This document shows, in pieces, positions 62,147-64,000 of a stretch of 64,000 nt of DNA (the stretch's first letter is position 1; every line of letters starts with the position of its first letter). The DNA is taken from positions 1,488,001 to 1,552,000 of the forward strand of contig NZ_WLYK01000001.1 in the NCBI RefSeq assembly GCF_009707545.1, in the 5' to 3' direction. Made by a program: the position numbers and the translations under genes. The notes beneath the pieces were generated by a model that was not told the DNA's origin, did no database searches, and worked only from the letters and a program-made list of their open reading frames with translations. The DNA is from Nakamurella alba (GTDB lineage Bacteria; Actinomycetota; Actinomycetes; Mycobacteriales; Nakamurellaceae).

Positions 62147-63280
62147 GTGCGCACACGAGTCCTGCTCCTCGGCTCCACCGGTTCGATCGGCACCCAGGCG
62201 TTGGACGTGATCGCCCGCCATCCCGACCGGTTCGAGGTGGCCGGGCTGGCGGCCGGCGGATCCCGGCCGGACCTGCTGGCGCAGCAGGCCGCCGCCCACC
62301 CCGGCGCGGTGCTCGCCTCCGGCACCCCGTTCGACGGCGCCCGGATCACCGGTCCGGACGCCGCGACCCGGCTGGTGCAGGACGTGGACGCGGACGTGGT
62401 GCTCAACGGCATCACCGGGTCCGTCGGCCTGGCCCCGACGATGGCCGCCCTGGCCGCCGGCCGCAGCCTGGCGCTGGCCAACAAGGAATCGCTGGTCGCC
62501 GGCGGCAGCCTGGTGACGAACGCGGCGGCACCGGGGCAGATCGTGCCGGTGGACTCCGAGCACTCGGCGCTGGCGCAGTGCCTGCGCGGCGGGCGCGGCT
62601 CCGAGGTGGCGAAGCTGGTGCTCACCGCCTCGGGCGGGCCGTTCCGCGGGCGCACCGCGGCCGATCTCGCCGACGTCACCCCGGAGCAGGCGCTCGCCCA
62701 CCCGACCTGGGCGATGGGGCCGGTGGTCACCATCAACTCCGCGACCCTGGTCAACAAGGGCCTGGAGCTGATCGAGGCGCACCTGCTGTTCGGCATCCCC
62801 TACGAGAAGATCGACACCATCGTCCATCCGCAGTCGGTCGTGCACTCGATGGTCACCTTCGTCGACGGGTCGACACTGGCCCAGGCCTCGCCGCCGGACA
62901 TGCGGCTGCCGATCGCGCTCGGCCTGTCCTGGCCGGACCGGCTGGACGATGTGGCGACGGCCTGCGACTTCACCGACACCTCGGATCCCACCGCCTGGAC
63001 CTTCGAACCGGTCGACCACGTCGCCTTCCCGGCACTGTCGCTGGCCCGGGCCGCGGGCACCGCCGGCGGGCTGCTGCCGGCGGTGTACAACGCGGCCAAC
63101 GAGGAGGCGGTGGCCGCCTTCCTGGCCGGAGATCTGCCGTTCCCCGGCATCACCGCCCTGTTGCAGGGCATCCTGGACAGCGCGGACGCCCAGCGCGCCG
63201 AACCGCGGGACATCGACGACGTCCTGGCGGCGGAGGACTGGGCCCGGGCGCACGCCCGGGAGTTCGTGGCCCGGCACTGA
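62147..63280 (+). CDS. dxr: 1-deoxy-D-xylulose 5-phosphate reductoisomerase
   Basis: Dxr converts 1-deoxyxylulose 5-phosphate to methylerythritol 4-phosphate with NADPH, the second step of the non-mevalonate isoprenoid pathway and the target of fosmidomycin. The 377-residue protein has the NADPH motif GSTGSIG (9-15). [18 protein letters not shown] (metal-binding) and TASGGPFRG follow. The tail [14 protein letters not shown] is also present. The GTG start follows a -10-like box. The rip1-type protease gene follows in the same direction, as in mycobacteria. Confidence 0.95.
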   Translation: MRTRVLLLGSTGSIGTQALDVIARHPDRFEVAGLAAGGSRPDLLAQQAAAHPGAVLASGTPFDGARITGPDAATRLVQDVDADVVLNGITGSVGLAPTMAALAAGRSLALANKESLVAGGSLVTNAAAPGQIVPVDSEHSALAQCLRGGRGSEVAKLVLTASGGPFRGRTAADLADVTPEQALAHPTWAMGPVVTINSATLVNKGLELIEAHLLFGIPYEKIDTIVHPQSVVHSMVTFVDGSTLAQASPPDMRLPIALGLSWPDRLDDVATACDFTDTSDPTAWTFEPVDHVAFPALSLARAAGTAGGLLPAVYNAANEEAVAAFLAGDLPFPGITALLQGILDSADAQRAEPRDIDDVLAAEDWARAHAREFVARH

Positions 63281-63395
63281 CACCGGCCACGGGGAAACAG
63301 CACCACCACCAGTACGAGCGCCCGGCCGGCGGTGCCGGACGAACGGAAACAGGACCCCCACACGCACCGGTCCACACTGGACCAGCAGCAGCACC

Positions 63396-63431
63396 AGCAC
63401 CGCCACCAGCATGAGCACCGCCACCAGCACG
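63396..63431. repeat. 18-bp tandem repeat upstream of the rip1-type gene
   Basis: AGCACCGCCACCAGCAYG occurs twice in tandem (63396-63413 and 63414-63431). It is surrounded by further CACCAGCA units from about 63371 to 63438. This fills much of the 173-bp gap after dxr and lies in the protease gene's leader; the gap has no other feature. Confidence 0.8.
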
Positions 63432-63453
63432 AGCACCAGGAGCCCAGCCCGAC

Positions 63454-64000
63454 ATGTGGACCGCCATCGGCATCGTGCTGTTCCTGTTCGGGCTGCTGAT
63501 CGCCATCGCCTGGCACGAGGCCGGGCACCTGGCGTTCGCCAAGCTGTTCAAGGTCCGCACCACGCAGTACATGGTCGGGTTCGGGAAGACGATCTGGTCC
63601 CGCACCAAGGGCGAGACCGAGTACGGCATCAAGGCGATCCCGCTCGGTGGCTACGTGCGGATGGTCGGCATGGTGCCGCCGGGCAAGGACGGACGGCAGC
63701 GGATCAACTCGACCTCGGCGGGGCCGTGGGGGATGGTCCGGCAGATGATCGAGGACGCCCGGCAGGGCGACCGGGTCCAGGTCCGCGTCGAGGACGACGG
63801 CCGGCAGTTCTACCAGCTGCACCCGTTCAAGCGGATCATCATCATGTTCGCCGGACCGCTGCAGAACCTGATCTTCGCGGTCATCCTGTTCGCGATCATC
63901 GTGCTGGGCATCGGCCTGCCGACCGCGGTGCCGGTGGTGGGCAGCGTCTCCCAGTGCGTGCTGCCGGCGACCGCCGCCCCGCAGACCTGCCCGGTCGACT
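63454..64000 (+). CDS. rip1: site-2 protease, Rip1/RseP type (partial, runs off the window)
   Basis: This membrane zinc metalloprotease of the M50 family cleaves single-span substrates within the membrane, for example anti-sigma factors. The visible 182 residues start MWTAIGIVLFLFGLL, with the zinc motif HEAGH at 21-25, KAIPLGGYVRMVGMVPPG and the second membrane segment from about 128. The C-terminal half, with PDZ and the NPDG motif, is outside the window. AGGAGCCC precedes the ATG. In this genome the zinc anti-sigma factor encoded near 40 kb could be a substrate. Confidence 0.92.
   Translation, partial: MWTAIGIVLFLFGLLIAIAWHEAGHLAFAKLFKVRTTQYMVGFGKTIWSRTKGETEYGIKAIPLGGYVRMVGMVPPGKDGRQRINSTSAGPWGMVRQMIEDARQGDRVQVRVEDDGRQFYQLHPFKRIIIMFAGPLQNLIFAVILFAIIVLGIGLPTAVPVVGSVSQCVLPATAAPQTCPVD

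Noticed and set aside
63371-63440. Possible CRISPR array
   Set aside because: Units are contiguous 8-18 bp tandem repeats without unique spacers, and no cas gene is present.

Overview
The window is 64 kb of a gene-dense, high-GC bacterial chromosome. Codon usage, many GTG starts, leaderless promoters and the gene set (AdnAB, NucS, MoeZ, DUF3107/DUF3117/DUF2550/DUF3152 families, GlgM-type glycogen synthase, TatB next to HtrA and SigE) all point to an actinomycete. Neighbourhoods resemble several separate blocks of the Mycobacterium tuberculosis chromosome (from memory: around Rv1298-Rv1321, Rv3201c-Rv3212 and Rv1210-Rv1239), joined in a different order. A non-mycobacterial actinomycete, perhaps a Nakamurella/Frankineae-like lineage, is my inference; genus cannot be decided from this sequence. 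I found no rRNA, tRNA, insertion sequence or CRISPR array.

Layout. 0.2-3.3 kb: translation genes rpmE, prfA, prmC and tsaC. 3.5-13.6 kb: wecA-like polyprenyl-phosphate transferase, two AtpI/AtpZ-type genes and the complete F1Fo ATP synthase operon (atpBEFHAGDC), then a DUF2550 gene. 13.7-17.9 kb: cobalamin adenosyltransferase, murA with Asp in place of the fosfomycin-reactive Cys, a sucrase/ferredoxin-like gene, nucS and DUF3107. 18-25 kb: TetR regulator, hydrolase, DUF3152 putative metalloprotease, moeZ, a TIGR02569-type kinase-like gene, DUF4192 and an alkyltransferase-like protein. 25-33.4 kb: adnA-adnB-DivIVA-SRPBCC-tag, a tightly packed run dominated by DNA repair. 33.5-37.4 kb: small DUF genes and the divergent glycogen genes glgA(M)/glgC. 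37.5-42.5 kb: cell-wall carboxypeptidase, O-methyltransferase, and sigE-anti-sigma-htrA-tatB. 43-56 kb: mrp, stress membrane protein, corA, PHP phosphatase, hydrolases, PQQ-type propeller, rhlE, MiaE-like ferritin fold, kinase, S9 peptidase, MOSC. 56-64 kb: msrA, a 5'-truncated fructosamine-kinase gene, rlmN, two TerD-domain genes, DUF2631, dxr and the start of a rip1-type site-2 protease.

Main signals beyond routine annotation. (1) A dispersed intergenic element of about 130 bp has three full copies and one truncated copy (42.5-43.0 kb and 57.3 kb). Each lies at or over the 3' end of a gene and in that gene's orientation. Two helices differ in sequence between copies but keep complementarity, which is covariation and suggests a structured RNA or ssDNA element. 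(2) About a dozen genes start 6-8 nt after a TANNNT-like box, the pattern of leaderless transcription; it fixes several start codons. (3) Two ECF-type promoter matches, upstream of sigE (GGAAC-N17-CGTT) and msrA (GGAAT-N18-GTT), suggest envelope/oxidative stress circuits. (4) A strong hairpin plus an internal promoter-like box separates atpD from atpC.
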